Origin: Fodinibacter sp038258215
Lineage (GTDB): Bacteria; Actinomycetota; Actinomycetes; Actinomycetales; Dermatophilaceae
Direction of reading: 5' to 3'
Assembly (NCBI GenBank): GCA_038258215.1
Contig: JBBSQC010000001.1
Span: 147,324-211,323, forward strand
DNA length: 64,000 bases
The notes below the pieces were generated by a model that saw only the letters and a program-made list of their open reading frames with translations, was not told where the DNA came from and ran no database searches. Position numbers and translations under genes: made by a program. Of the stretch, positions 47,501-54,260 are shown one piece after another. Positions within the stretch are counted from its first letter, which is position 1; the number at the start of each line of letters is the position of its first letter.

Positions 47501-48278
47501 CGACGACCGACATGTCGTCCGCGCTGTCGGTGTCGAAGCTGGGGACCCAGCCGTGGCTCGGCTGGGTCTCCGCTGCGGGCCCGTCGGTGAGCCGGGTCGC
47601 GGGCGCGTCCAGGATTGGCGTGCGAGCCGTCCCGACGTAGGCGAGCCAGATGTCACCAAGGGGGTCGAGCCCGGTGCCGCTGAAGACGAGAGTGTCGTTT
47701 CCGACCCAAGCGGGCCAGAGGTTCTCTCCGCCGGGGGCACCCGCCAGCTGGTCGTGCGTGGTCGTGTCGCAGCTCGGGACCGCATCGTCGTCAAGGACAC
47801 CGAGCCAGATCCGGAAGCTCCCGGAGGCGTTCGATGCGTACGCGACCCGGGTGCCGTCGGGTGAGACCACGGGGTGCGTTTCGACCGCGGTGTTGCAGGT
47901 GAGGCGACGGGTGGGGGCGCCATCCGGATCGGGTGGGCCGGTGAGGTAGACCTCACCGTTCGGGTCGTCCGCAGTGCTGACGCTGGCCGAGGTGCCCTCC
48001 TCGTTCACGGAGGTCTCGCCGGCGTGGATGACCGGCGCCTGTGCGAGCGCTCGGTCGCCGCTGTCCACGGCGTAGTCCACGTCGTCTCGGCCGTCGGTGA
48101 ATGCGATGCGCGGGGCTGTCGCCGCGGGCACGGCTCCCGACATGGCGACCGGTACGACGACGGCCCCCATCCGCTGGGCCGGCGCGGCGGTCGTGACCAG
48201 CACCGCGACCACGGGGACGGAAAGGATCACGGCGAGCGCACGGCAGCCCGCCCTGGCCCGAACTCGCGGCCCTCTCAT
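44547..48278 (-). CDS. Large secreted TolB/PD40 beta-propeller protein with DUF11/CARDB repeats
   Basis: A 1243-residue protein. A signal peptide is clear (RARAGCRALAVILSVPVVAVLVTT region, cleavage after APA). Residues about 45-500 hold TolB/WD40-like propeller repeats (PDGTRVAYASN, PNGTEIAYTT, PDGSRIAYSR, PDGTRIAFVR, PDGTRLVIAR). A CARDB/DUF11 module (DLVVTVAGPATVPVGADTEV) and a Pro/Thr linker (about 670-706) follow, then two more propeller repeats and two DUF11 modules (DLGVTLTADPAAVLIGTGST; DVSVTVRMDPDPGY). It is the first gene of the leftward eCIS run, 2 bases before DUF4255. It may bind glycans or proteins at the surface; role unknown. Start ATG 48278 has an AGGAGGTG Shine-Dalgarno. Confidence 0.75.
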   Translation of the reverse strand: MRGPRVRARAGCRALAVILSVPVVAVLVTTAAPAQRMGAVVVPVAMSGAVPAATAPRIAFTDGRDDVDYAVDSGDRALAQAPVIHAGETSVNEEGTSASVSTADDPNGEVYLTGPPDPDGAPTRRLTCNTAVETHPVVSPDGTRVAYASNASGSFRIWLGVLDDDAVPSCDTTTHDQLAGAPGGENLWPAWVGNDTLVFSGTGLDPLGDIWLAYVGTARTPILDAPATRLTDGPAAETQPSHGWVPSFDTDSADDMSVVVLTTTQFRSDGSLGYIVFPEPEASPGPAGPAGPPATSAVRSLWRGGAPQSIEGVWSPNGTEIAYTTTEHDPYGDVVRADVENTDGTSVVLDGESALDIAAQPGTAESHPAWLPETDGDNPQGWRYTVRTATGDVSDVVAADGTGRRTIASDVRDLPLDESTPTYSPDGSRIAYSRTAPLAGGREIVMADSGGGNVVVLDRERLDDAIDVEPAWSPDGTRIAFVRFPGCECSFRTSEIWVADAQARTAERITTVPDDTAYWDENPSWSPDGTRLVIARTVEHLQPDLVVTVAGPATVPVGADTEVTATIRNRGRGSANAVRLEVRGPPDGPPEFPAPLGLEPIDGPCSAENAFTVACDINRIGAGAEQTVTLLLTGILPGTSELAASVSVLGAPSESELGNNHGTKAITVTAAPRSPPPPTTAPPVTSPPTISPPTITPPTTTPPVVINAAVPQALTTGGHVGTGVPTADLPRTVREVAEAPSDGPASTLWVIDAKTGAAHELAGAGPRPEVIPGRGPSWSPDGLRVAYENRGSVLVLHLADPHGDAVAFRPGTEHPLVDVVTGFSAWSGTASTPTPSRPLISVAEDPAWSPDGRQLAITAQPAGQPDQRGIYRIAPDGTGLAVVAQGRGPETEPAWQPFADLGVTLTADPAAVLIGTGSTLSATVTNADGVAVSGVVLELTAPAGLSRTSMPESCTASAPGVVSCDIGTLASGGSTSVKVPVTGSVVGTHVSRADVGSALPDPDAANNTASAAVDVTLVPPIRRVTDVSVTVRMDPDPGYVGGTGTLRVEVSNLATGTTTGIRVTISHPAAILALTGAPTCFTGSECSIGSLPPGGKRVLTAPVRLVAAGTGALTASVGSTVEDSTATNDRATRTIAVKQPVVRILQPIGSPGSIAMAVGEEFPPGSRVLLTWDHGLSQRDIGVVVARDGTVPPTQVLVFRRDQVGTRLLLASPQDPTQYTAVSTPMLITPRTVTPPADFVSRN

Positions 48279-48327
48279 GGGCACACCTCCTGCGCCGTGG
48301 TCACGGTCGTCCTCCACCGTCGGGCCG

Positions 48328-48356
48328 CCGCCCCCTCGACCGAAGCGAGCGGGCGG
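48328..48356 (-). terminator. GC-rich hairpin between the LuxR regulator and the eCIS operon
   Basis: CCGCCCCCTCG (48328-48338) pairs with CGAGCGGGCGG (48346-48356) with one mismatch and a 7-base loop. It lies in the 146-base gap between the LuxR gene stop (48425) and the large secreted-protein start (48278). There is no T-tract; it could be a terminator or attenuator between regulator and operon. Nothing else is recognised in the gap. Confidence 0.4.
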
Positions 48357-48424
48357 TCAGCCCATGAGGCAGGGGGAGCGGTGCGATCGGGCAACTCGCA
48401 CTCCGCCGGCTGGCGACCACGCCG

Positions 48425-49048
48425 TCAGATCAGACCCTGCCGAAGCGCGTAGGCGACGGCGTGCGACCGGTTGCGCAGCTGCAGGCGGGTCGTGATGTCG
48501 TGCAGCACGTTCTTGACCGTCCGCTCGGAGTATGACAACCGCACGGCGATCTCGCCGGTGCTGTAGCCGTCAGCGATGAGGCGGAGCACCTCGACCTCCC
48601 GGGTCGCGAGCCCGGTGAACGTCAGGCCACGAGGGGTCAGCACCTGCTGCTGAAGCTGCCCCACCTGCTCCAGCAGCCGGCCCAGGAGGTCCGGGGGAAC
48701 GCTGCCTTCTCCACAGGCGGCCCGGCTGATGACGTCGACCAGCCGGTCGGGGGTGGCATCGCACCGTCTGACCAGACCGACCACCCCGACCTCGACGGCC
48801 GAGACCAGGTCGCGGTCGTCGAGGTTGCTGGCCACCAGGACGGTGCGGCACGACCCCCGGCGCTGCACGCGTCGCAGCATCTGCACGGCGTCCTCGTCCA
48901 TGGCGTCGACGACGATGACGACCACTCGGGCACGGTCTCCCTCTCGCTCGGGCAGCACCAGCACCTCCGGTCGGGGCTTGAGCTCGGCGGCGACGCCCGC
49001 CGCCGAGATGGGGTCGCGTGCATGCACGTAGACCGGAACACGTTCCAT
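48425..49048 (-). CDS. Small LuxR-family regulator with receiver-like N-terminus
   Basis: A 207-residue protein. Residues 1-120 look like a degenerate receiver domain: the strand VVVIVVDAMDED holds an Asp near the usual phosphorylation site, but the N-terminal acidic pair is not evident. The LuxR helix-turn-helix is at about 145-205 (LATREVEVLRLIADGYSTGE, ERTVKNVLHDITTRLQLRN). It is the first leftward gene before the eCIS operon and a likely local regulator (inference from position). Start ATG 49048 has an AGGAGGAC Shine-Dalgarno. A 9-bp perfect hairpin lies in its 5' leader. Confidence 0.85.
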   Translation of the reverse strand: MERVPVYVHARDPISAAGVAAELKPRPEVLVLPEREGDRARVVVIVVDAMDEDAVQMLRRVQRRGSCRTVLVASNLDDRDLVSAVEVGVVGLVRRCDATPDRLVDVISRAACGEGSVPPDLLGRLLEQVGQLQQQVLTPRGLTFTGLATREVEVLRLIADGYSTGEIAVRLSYSERTVKNVLHDITTRLQLRNRSHAVAYALRQGLI

Positions 49049-49069
49049 GTCGTCCTCCTGCTGGCTGCT

Positions 49070-49093
49070 GTGCCCGGGTGCCTCCCCGGGCAC
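49070..49093. promoter_or_regulatory. Perfect 9-bp inverted repeat in the LuxR gene leader
   Basis: GTGCCCGGG (49070-49078) and CCCGGGCAC (49085-49093) flank a 6-base loop, 22 bases upstream of the LuxR start in the 182-base divergent gap. It could be an operator for this regulator or an RNA hairpin near its ribosome-binding site. Confidence 0.4.
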
Positions 49094-49230
49094 TCCTCGC
49101 GTTCGATGGGACAGCGTGCCGGGTCGCGCTCTCCGGGCACTCACCAACGGCTCAACGGGCAACTTCGGTGCCCTCGAGAGAGCCCGGTCCGACGTGTCGC
49201 AGGCTCGCCCGAGCGCGTCACCCTCGTGCG

Positions 49231-50526
49231 ATGACGACCGTTGCCGTGCTGGAACAGGAGACCGTGAGCCTCGGTGCGGGCGAGCACGCATCGCTGCCTC
49301 TGGAGGTGCGCAACGACGGCGACACGGTGGAGGACTATCACCTGGAGCTCGTGGGGGTGCCGGCCCAGTGGACGAGCATCGACCACAGTGACTTCACCCT
49401 GTACCCGGGGACCTCGACGGTGGCGACCCTCGACGTCCACCCGCCGCGCTCCTCCGAGGTCCCTGCCGGCCAGCTGCGCTTCGGGATCCGCGTCATCCCG
49501 GTCGACCACCCCGAGGATTCGGTGGTGCCGGAGGCGGTCGTCGAGGTGCTGCCCTACCTCGAGACCACCGCCGAGCTGGTGCCGCACACCTCCCGCGGTC
49601 GGCTGGGGGGAACGCACCAGGTGGCCGTGGACAACCGTGGGAACATCCCCGTCACCGTGCTGCTCACCCTGACCGACCCGGGGCAGCTGCTGCGCGAGAG
49701 CCCCACCGGGTCGGCGGTCACCGTGCAACCGGGCCGGGCCGTCTTCACCGAGGTGCGGGTCAAGCCGGCGGCGCGTCTGTGGCGAGGCACACCGCGCACG
49801 ATCCCCTTCACGGTCACGGTCAGTCCACAGGACTCACCGTCGGTCGCCCTCGAGGGCGCGCACCTTCAGGAGCCGTTGTTCCCTCCGTGGCTCGGAAAGG
49901 CGCTGCTCGCGCTGCTGGCCCTGCTCTTGGCCCTCGCCGCCCTCTGGTACTGGCTGCTCCGACCGGCGATCGAGTCGGCGGCCAAGGAGGCAGCCGCCGA
50001 GTCGATCGGCGCTCCCGCCGTGCAGGCGTCGACGAGCGCACAGTCGGCCGAGGAAGCCCAGGGGCAGGCCGCGACCTCGGCCGAGCAGGCCGCCGCGTCC
50101 GCCGCCAAGGCCGAGAAGGCCGAGAAGGTCGCCAGCGGACCCCCGCCACCCAAGACGGTCACGGCGCCGTTCTCGGGGCGCCTCGCCGTCGAGACGACTG
50201 GTGGCAAGACGAACGCCGACTCGTATGCCGTTGGCGACGGCCAGAGCCTGAGCCTCACGGACTTCGTGCTGGAGAACTCGCAGGGTGACGAGGGTCTGCT
50301 CCGCGTCACGGTGAACGGGACCGTCATCCTCGAGCAGGCGTTGGAGAGCTTCCGGACGACGGACTATCACTTCGTCTCGCCCTTCGTCGCGCCCGGGAAG
50401 GCGGAGGTCACGATGACGATCGTCTGCCGTCGGGTCGGCGCACCCCCTGGAGTGTCGCCGGCGCCAAAGACGTGCTCCAACGCGGTGACGTTCGGCGGCC
50501 CCCTGACGAAGCCGGCCGCCACCTGA
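49231..50526 (+). CDS. Membrane protein with tandem Ig-like domains and an alanine-rich coiled coil
   Basis: A 431-residue protein not assigned to a named family. Residues 1-210 are two beta-rich, Ig-like/CARDB-type domains (SLPLEVRNDGDTVEDYHLEL; HQVAVDNRGNIPVTVLLTL). A single transmembrane segment at about 219-246 (LLALLALLLALAALWYWLL) follows, then an Ala/Glu/Lys-rich coiled-coil stalk (about 250-300) and a C-terminal beta domain (FSGRLAVETTGGKTNADSYA). No signal peptide precedes the Ig-like part, so those domains are probably cytosolic and the coiled coil external. It is divergent from the LuxR regulator at the edge of the eCIS locus and may anchor or display part of it (inference). Confidence 0.7.
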   Translation: MTTVAVLEQETVSLGAGEHASLPLEVRNDGDTVEDYHLELVGVPAQWTSIDHSDFTLYPGTSTVATLDVHPPRSSEVPAGQLRFGIRVIPVDHPEDSVVPEAVVEVLPYLETTAELVPHTSRGRLGGTHQVAVDNRGNIPVTVLLTLTDPGQLLRESPTGSAVTVQPGRAVFTEVRVKPAARLWRGTPRTIPFTVTVSPQDSPSVALEGAHLQEPLFPPWLGKALLALLALLLALAALWYWLLRPAIESAAKEAAAESIGAPAVQASTSAQSAEEAQGQAATSAEQAAASAAKAEKAEKVASGPPPPKTVTAPFSGRLAVETTGGKTNADSYAVGDGQSLSLTDFVLENSQGDEGLLRVTVNGTVILEQALESFRTTDYHFVSPFVAPGKAEVTMTIVCRRVGAPPGVSPAPKTCSNAVTFGGPLTKPAAT

Positions 50527-50725
50527 GCGGTGCCGACGAACGATCGGACCTGGGCACGGGTCCCTGTCGACCCGCACCACCCAGGAGGGTACGGGCCGAG
50601 ACAGCCGTCCAGCGTTCTCACAGGTCACGATGCGGGACTTCCCATCGGGCGCAGTTATCGTGGACGGCGTTGTCCGGTGCCGTCCCTGCGGCCCGCCCCA
50701 CGCCCCCGACCGAAGGTTCTCCCTC

Positions 50726-51679
50726 GTGGCACGTCGCCTCCCCACCATCCTCGCGGCCGGCGCCCTGGCGTCGGCCCTCGTCCTCTCCGGCTGTGGTGGA
50801 GAGGGCTCGGACACGGCCGGTTCCTCGGCCGTCTCCGCTGTGAAGGTCTCGGGATCGGACCCCGAGGCCGAGCCGACGGTCACCGTCGACGCGCCGGTCA
50901 CCGTGACCAAGACCGAGTCCAAGGTCGTGACCGAGGGCACCGGGGCCGCTGTCGGCGACGACGAGCTCGTCTCCATCCAGGCGGTCATCCTCAACGGTAC
51001 GGACGGCAAGGTCGCGACGAGCACCTGGGAACAGGGCCCCGTGGGTCTCGACCTGGGTGACCAGAACCTGTTCGCTTCGTTCCGCGACCAGCTCCCCGGC
51101 CAGAAGATCGGCTCGCGCCTGGTCATCGCCTCGACCCCCGAGGACGCCTTCGGCGACCAGGGGAACACCCAGCTCGGCATCGCGAAGGACGATCCGGTCG
51201 TCTTCGTCGTCGACGTCGTGGGGTCCTCGCCCATCCTCTCCGAGGCCTCCGGCACGGCCGTCGCCCCGAAGAAGGGGCTCCCCACGGTCACGATGAACGA
51301 GGGGAAGCCGGCCACCATCACGGTGCCCAAGGGCTCCAAGGCCCCCAAGAAGACGGTCGTGCAGCCGCTCATCGAGGGTCAGGGCGCCAAGGTGAAGGAC
51401 GGCCAGACCGTGCGGGTCGCCTACACCGGTGCGCTGCTCAAGGACGGCAGCGTCTTCGACTCCAGCGCCAGCCGCCCCGAGCAGCCCTACTTCGAGTTCA
51501 AACTCGGCCAGGGCCAGGTCATCAAGGGCTGGGACACCGGTCTGGTGGGCCAGAAGGTCGGCAGCCGTGTGCTGCTCGTCGTGCCGCCGGCCGAGGGCTA
51601 CGGCGACGCGGGCAGCCCGCCCAAGATCGCCGGCGACGACACCCTGGTGTTCGTGGTCGACATCCTCGCGGCCTACTGA
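50726..51679 (+). CDS. FKBP-type peptidyl-prolyl isomerase, lipoprotein
   Basis: A 317-residue lipoprotein. The signal peptide ends in a lipobox LVLSGC (Cys23). Two FKBP-like domains follow: a divergent one at about 65-170 and a canonical C-terminal one at about 215-317 (GQTVRVAYTGALLKDGSVFD, GQVIKGWDTGLVGQKVGSRV, PPAEGYGDAG, DTLVFVVDILAAY). It should speed prolyl isomerisation during folding of exported proteins. The GTG start at 50726 is chosen because the lipoprotein signal starts there. A TATCGT at 50656-50661 is a possible -10. The 199-base gap upstream (50527-50725) otherwise shows no gene. Confidence 0.92.
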   Translation: MARRLPTILAAGALASALVLSGCGGEGSDTAGSSAVSAVKVSGSDPEAEPTVTVDAPVTVTKTESKVVTEGTGAAVGDDELVSIQAVILNGTDGKVATSTWEQGPVGLDLGDQNLFASFRDQLPGQKIGSRLVIASTPEDAFGDQGNTQLGIAKDDPVVFVVDVVGSSPILSEASGTAVAPKKGLPTVTMNEGKPATITVPKGSKAPKKTVVQPLIEGQGAKVKDGQTVRVAYTGALLKDGSVFDSSASRPEQPYFEFKLGQGQVIKGWDTGLVGQKVGSRVLLVVPPAEGYGDAGSPPKIAGDDTLVFVVDILAAY

Positions 51680-51752
51680 CCCGAGCCATCCCGCCCGCAC
51701 CGCAACCCCCGCCGGCACCTCGTCCCACCCCGTCGTCACAGGAGGACCCACG

Positions 51753-52133
51753 ATGAGCACCCAGCCCACCAAGCCAGAGATCGACTTCCCCGGCGACCAG
51801 CCGCCCACCGACCTGGTCGTCGAGGACATCACCGTCGGTGACGGGGCCCCGGCAGCCGCCGGCTCCACCGTCTCCGCGCACTACGTCGGAGTGGCCCACT
51901 CCACCGGCGAGGAGTTCGACGCCTCGTGGAACCGCGGCGCACCACTGGACTTCCGGCTCGGTGTCGGCATGGTCATCGCCGGGTGGGACCAGGGCATCGA
52001 GGGCATGAAGGTCGGCGGCCGCCGCAGGCTGACGATCCCGCCGCACCTGGCCTACGGTGACGCCGGCGCGGGTGGCGCGATCGCCCCCGGGGAGACCCTG
52101 ATCTTCGTCGTCGACCTCATGGGTGTGCGCTGA
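51753..52133 (+). CDS. FKBP-type peptidyl-prolyl isomerase, cytosolic
   Basis: A 126-residue single-domain FKBP without a signal peptide: DLVVEDITVGDGAPAAAGST, VSAHYVGV with FDASWNRG, GMVIAGWDQGIEGMKVGGRR and PPHLAYGDAGAGG. All core active-site residues are present. It starts at ATG 51753 after an AGGAGGA Shine-Dalgarno, 73 bases behind the lipoprotein FKBP. Its 3' end overlaps the convergent DUF3866 gene by 17 bases. FKBP genes commonly sit between pafA and pafBC in this order of bacteria. Confidence 0.94.
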   Translation: MSTQPTKPEIDFPGDQPPTDLVVEDITVGDGAPAAAGSTVSAHYVGVAHSTGEEFDASWNRGAPLDFRLGVGMVIAGWDQGIEGMKVGGRRRLTIPPHLAYGDAGAGGAIAPGETLIFVVDLMGVR

Positions 52134-53214
52134 GCGCCGCTGCGTGAGCACCCGCGGCGGCAGCCGCGAGGAACGGGGCGGGGTCGGTGTCCAGGCCCCG
52201 CCCCATCGTCGTCAGGGCCACGGGTGACCCAGCCAGGGCGTCGAGAAGTCCCTCACCGGGCACGTCGACCACGGTGAGGGCGGCACGGGCGGAGGCCACG
52301 AGGTCCTCCAGCTGGGCCCGGACCAGCGCGTCCAGCTCGGGGTCGGGAAGGGTCGTGACCGGCACGTCGGCGGCGGTCAGGAGGGCCCTCCCGTATGCCG
52401 TCCTGCTGTGATGGCTGATCCCGCGGTGCCGCTCGCGTCGGTCGGCCCCGGAGACCCGCAGCGAGGCGACACCGCGCCCGCCGAGGACGTCGGCGGCGTG
52501 GAGGGCGTCGGCGCACGCGACACCGGAGTAGCCCCACCGGGTGCCGGTGCCCACGTTGCCCGGTCCCTGCACCACGACGGCGACGTCGGCTCCCACCACG
52601 TGCCGCGCCGCGAGCAGGCCCGTGTGGGTCGTCACGGCCTCGTGGTCCCCGCCGAAGGCCTGCCCGACGGTGATCGTCGCGTCGAGCCAGCCGGCGTCGC
52701 GCAACCCGGCGACGGCTCGTGAGAACGCCGCCGGCAACGCGCCCCCGTCGGTCATCACGTAGGCCACCCGAGCCTCGGGCCGCACGCGCCGGATGCCGGC
52801 CACCACGGCGGGGAGCGCGGAGTGCAGGTCCGCCACCACCACGGGGAGGCCCGCCAGGTCGTCGGCCTCGCGGAGCGCGCCGTGGTGCGGGCTGTCCTGC
52901 TCATCCACGGCGAGCAGCATCTGCTGCAGCGGGGTGTACCGGGCCTTGACGATGTGTCCCGGTCCGAGCGGTGGGTCCGGAGGGAGCACGTCGGCGCGCG
53001 CGACGACGAAGGCCAGACCACCGGTGCCCAGCCCGCGCAGCAGCGCCGAGGCGTTGAGCAGCACCCGCTCACCGGGGTCGGGCTCGCCGACGACGGCCGA
53101 GTAGGCGAGGGCGCGGACGGGGTCCCCACCCTCGTCCAGGCGCACCTCGAGCTCCGCCGCCCCGGCCCACCGCCGCACGACGCGCTGCACGCTCCCGGCT
53201 CGCCACTGCATCAC
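52117..53214 (-). CDS. DUF3866 family protein
   Basis: A 365-residue protein with the DUF3866 pattern: an N-terminal beta domain (GERVLLNASALLRGLGTGG, GHIVKARYTPLQQMLLAVDE) and an alpha/beta domain with HSALPAVVAGIRRVRPEARV, AYVMTDGGALP, VVVQGPGNVGTGTRWGYSGV and SHHSRTAYGRALL. Function unknown; family members are conserved in actinobacteria and found beside proteasome/PafBC genes. GTG 53214 and ATG 53211 are adjacent starts. It is divergent from pafB with 35 bases between them. Confidence 0.88.
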   Translation of the reverse strand: MMQWRAGSVQRVVRRWAGAAELEVRLDEGGDPVRALAYSAVVGEPDPGERVLLNASALLRGLGTGGLAFVVARADVLPPDPPLGPGHIVKARYTPLQQMLLAVDEQDSPHHGALREADDLAGLPVVVADLHSALPAVVAGIRRVRPEARVAYVMTDGGALPAAFSRAVAGLRDAGWLDATITVGQAFGGDHEAVTTHTGLLAARHVVGADVAVVVQGPGNVGTGTRWGYSGVACADALHAADVLGGRGVASLRVSGADRRERHRGISHHSRTAYGRALLTAADVPVTTLPDPELDALVRAQLEDLVASARAALTVVDVPGEGLLDALAGSPVALTTMGRGLDTDPAPFLAAAAAGAHAAALSAHP

Positions 53215-53236
53215 GCCCGGCAGCGTAGCCGTCGGG

Positions 53237-53242
53237 TAGGTT
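53237..53242 (+). promoter_or_regulatory. -10 box of pafB (leaderless)
   Basis: TAGGTT, 7 bases before the GTG at 53250. Confidence 0.5.
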
Positions 53243-53249
53243 CTGGCGG

Positions 53250-54260
53250 GTGAGCAGCGAGTCCGGTCCCACCGCGCCGTCGGCGGCCCAGGTCAAGACC
53301 GAGCGACTCCTCAACCTCGTGCTCGTGCTCCTCTCGACCCGTCGGCCGATGCCCAAGGCCCAGATCCGCCGGCTCGTCCCGCAGTACGGACAGTCCGCGA
53401 GCACCGAGGCCTTCGAGCGGATGTTCGAGCGCGACAAGGACGAGCTGCGCGAGCTCGGCATCCCGCTCGTCACCGAGGACATCGACGCCCTGCACGACGA
53501 CGAGCCCGGCTACCGCATCCACCAGCGCGACTACGCCCTCCCCGAGCTCGACCTCGCGCCCGACGAGCTCGCGGTGCTCGGGTTGGCCAGCCGGGCCTGG
53601 GCCCAGGCGTCGCTGGCGGGCGAGGCGGCCCAGGCGCTGCGCAAGCTGCGGGCCGCGGGGGTCGAGCGCGACGTCGACGGGCTAGTCGGCATCGAGCCGA
53701 GGCTGCGGACCTCGGAGCCCGCCTTCGACGCAGTGAAGGACGCGGTGGTGCGACGGGTGCCGGTGCGGTTCGAATACCGCCGCCCCGAGTCCCCGGATGC
53801 CGCGACGAGGCACGTCCGACCGTGGTCGCTGATCTCCTGGCACGGACGCTGGTACCTCACGGCCTTCGACGTCGACCGCGACGCCAGCCGGGTCTTCCGG
53901 CTCTCCCGGATCACCGGCCCGGTGCGGACCGTAGGACGCCCCGGGGCCTTCGAGGTGCCCGAGGACCACGAGCCCCAGGTGATGGTCGAGCGCAGCACCC
54001 GACCGTCGATCGCGCCGAGCCCGGCCGTGCTCCGGGTGCGTCAGGGGAGCGGTCGCACCCTGCGCCTGCGGGCTCGCACGGTCGGCGAGGTCGACGACAC
54101 GTGGTCCCTGCTCGACCTCGACTACACCGATCTCGAGGGCTTCGCCGAGGAGGTCGCCGGCTACGGCCCGACCGTCGTCGTCGAGCAGCCCCCCGAGCTC
54201 GTGGATGCCGTGGTCGGCCGGCTGCGCGCCGTGCTCGACGCCCACGGCGGAGACTGGTGA
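53250..54260 (+). CDS. pafB: WYL-domain transcriptional regulator PafB
   Basis: A 336-residue regulator. An N-terminal winged helix (about 17-100; ERLLNLVLVLLSTRRPMPKA, QSASTEAFERMFERDKDELR) precedes the WYL domain, with RHVRPWSLISWHGRWYLTAF around residue 190-210, and a C-terminal WCX extension. PafB pairs with PafC to turn on DNA-damage-response genes independently of LexA/RecA; single-stranded DNA is the proposed signal bound by WYL. The GTG start is 7 bases after a -10 box. Its stop shares one base with the pafC ATG (TGATG). Confidence 0.94.
   Translation: MSSESGPTAPSAAQVKTERLLNLVLVLLSTRRPMPKAQIRRLVPQYGQSASTEAFERMFERDKDELRELGIPLVTEDIDALHDDEPGYRIHQRDYALPELDLAPDELAVLGLASRAWAQASLAGEAAQALRKLRAAGVERDVDGLVGIEPRLRTSEPAFDAVKDAVVRRVPVRFEYRRPESPDAATRHVRPWSLISWHGRWYLTAFDVDRDASRVFRLSRITGPVRTVGRPGAFEVPEDHEPQVMVERSTRPSIAPSPAVLRVRQGSGRTLRLRARTVGEVDDTWSLLDLDYTDLEGFAEEVAGYGPTVVVEQPPELVDAVVGRLRAVLDAHGGDW

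Noticed and set aside
24895..48278. Interpretation as a prophage
   Set aside because: Only tail-type genes are present; capsid, portal, terminase, integrase and lysis genes are missing, while eCIS marker genes (DUF4157, AAA+ ATPase, DUF4255) are present.
22852..50725. Direct repeats as attachment sites flanking the eCIS insert
   Set aside because: Comparing the sequences after pafA and before the FKBP lipoprotein gene by eye gave only short, non-significant matches.
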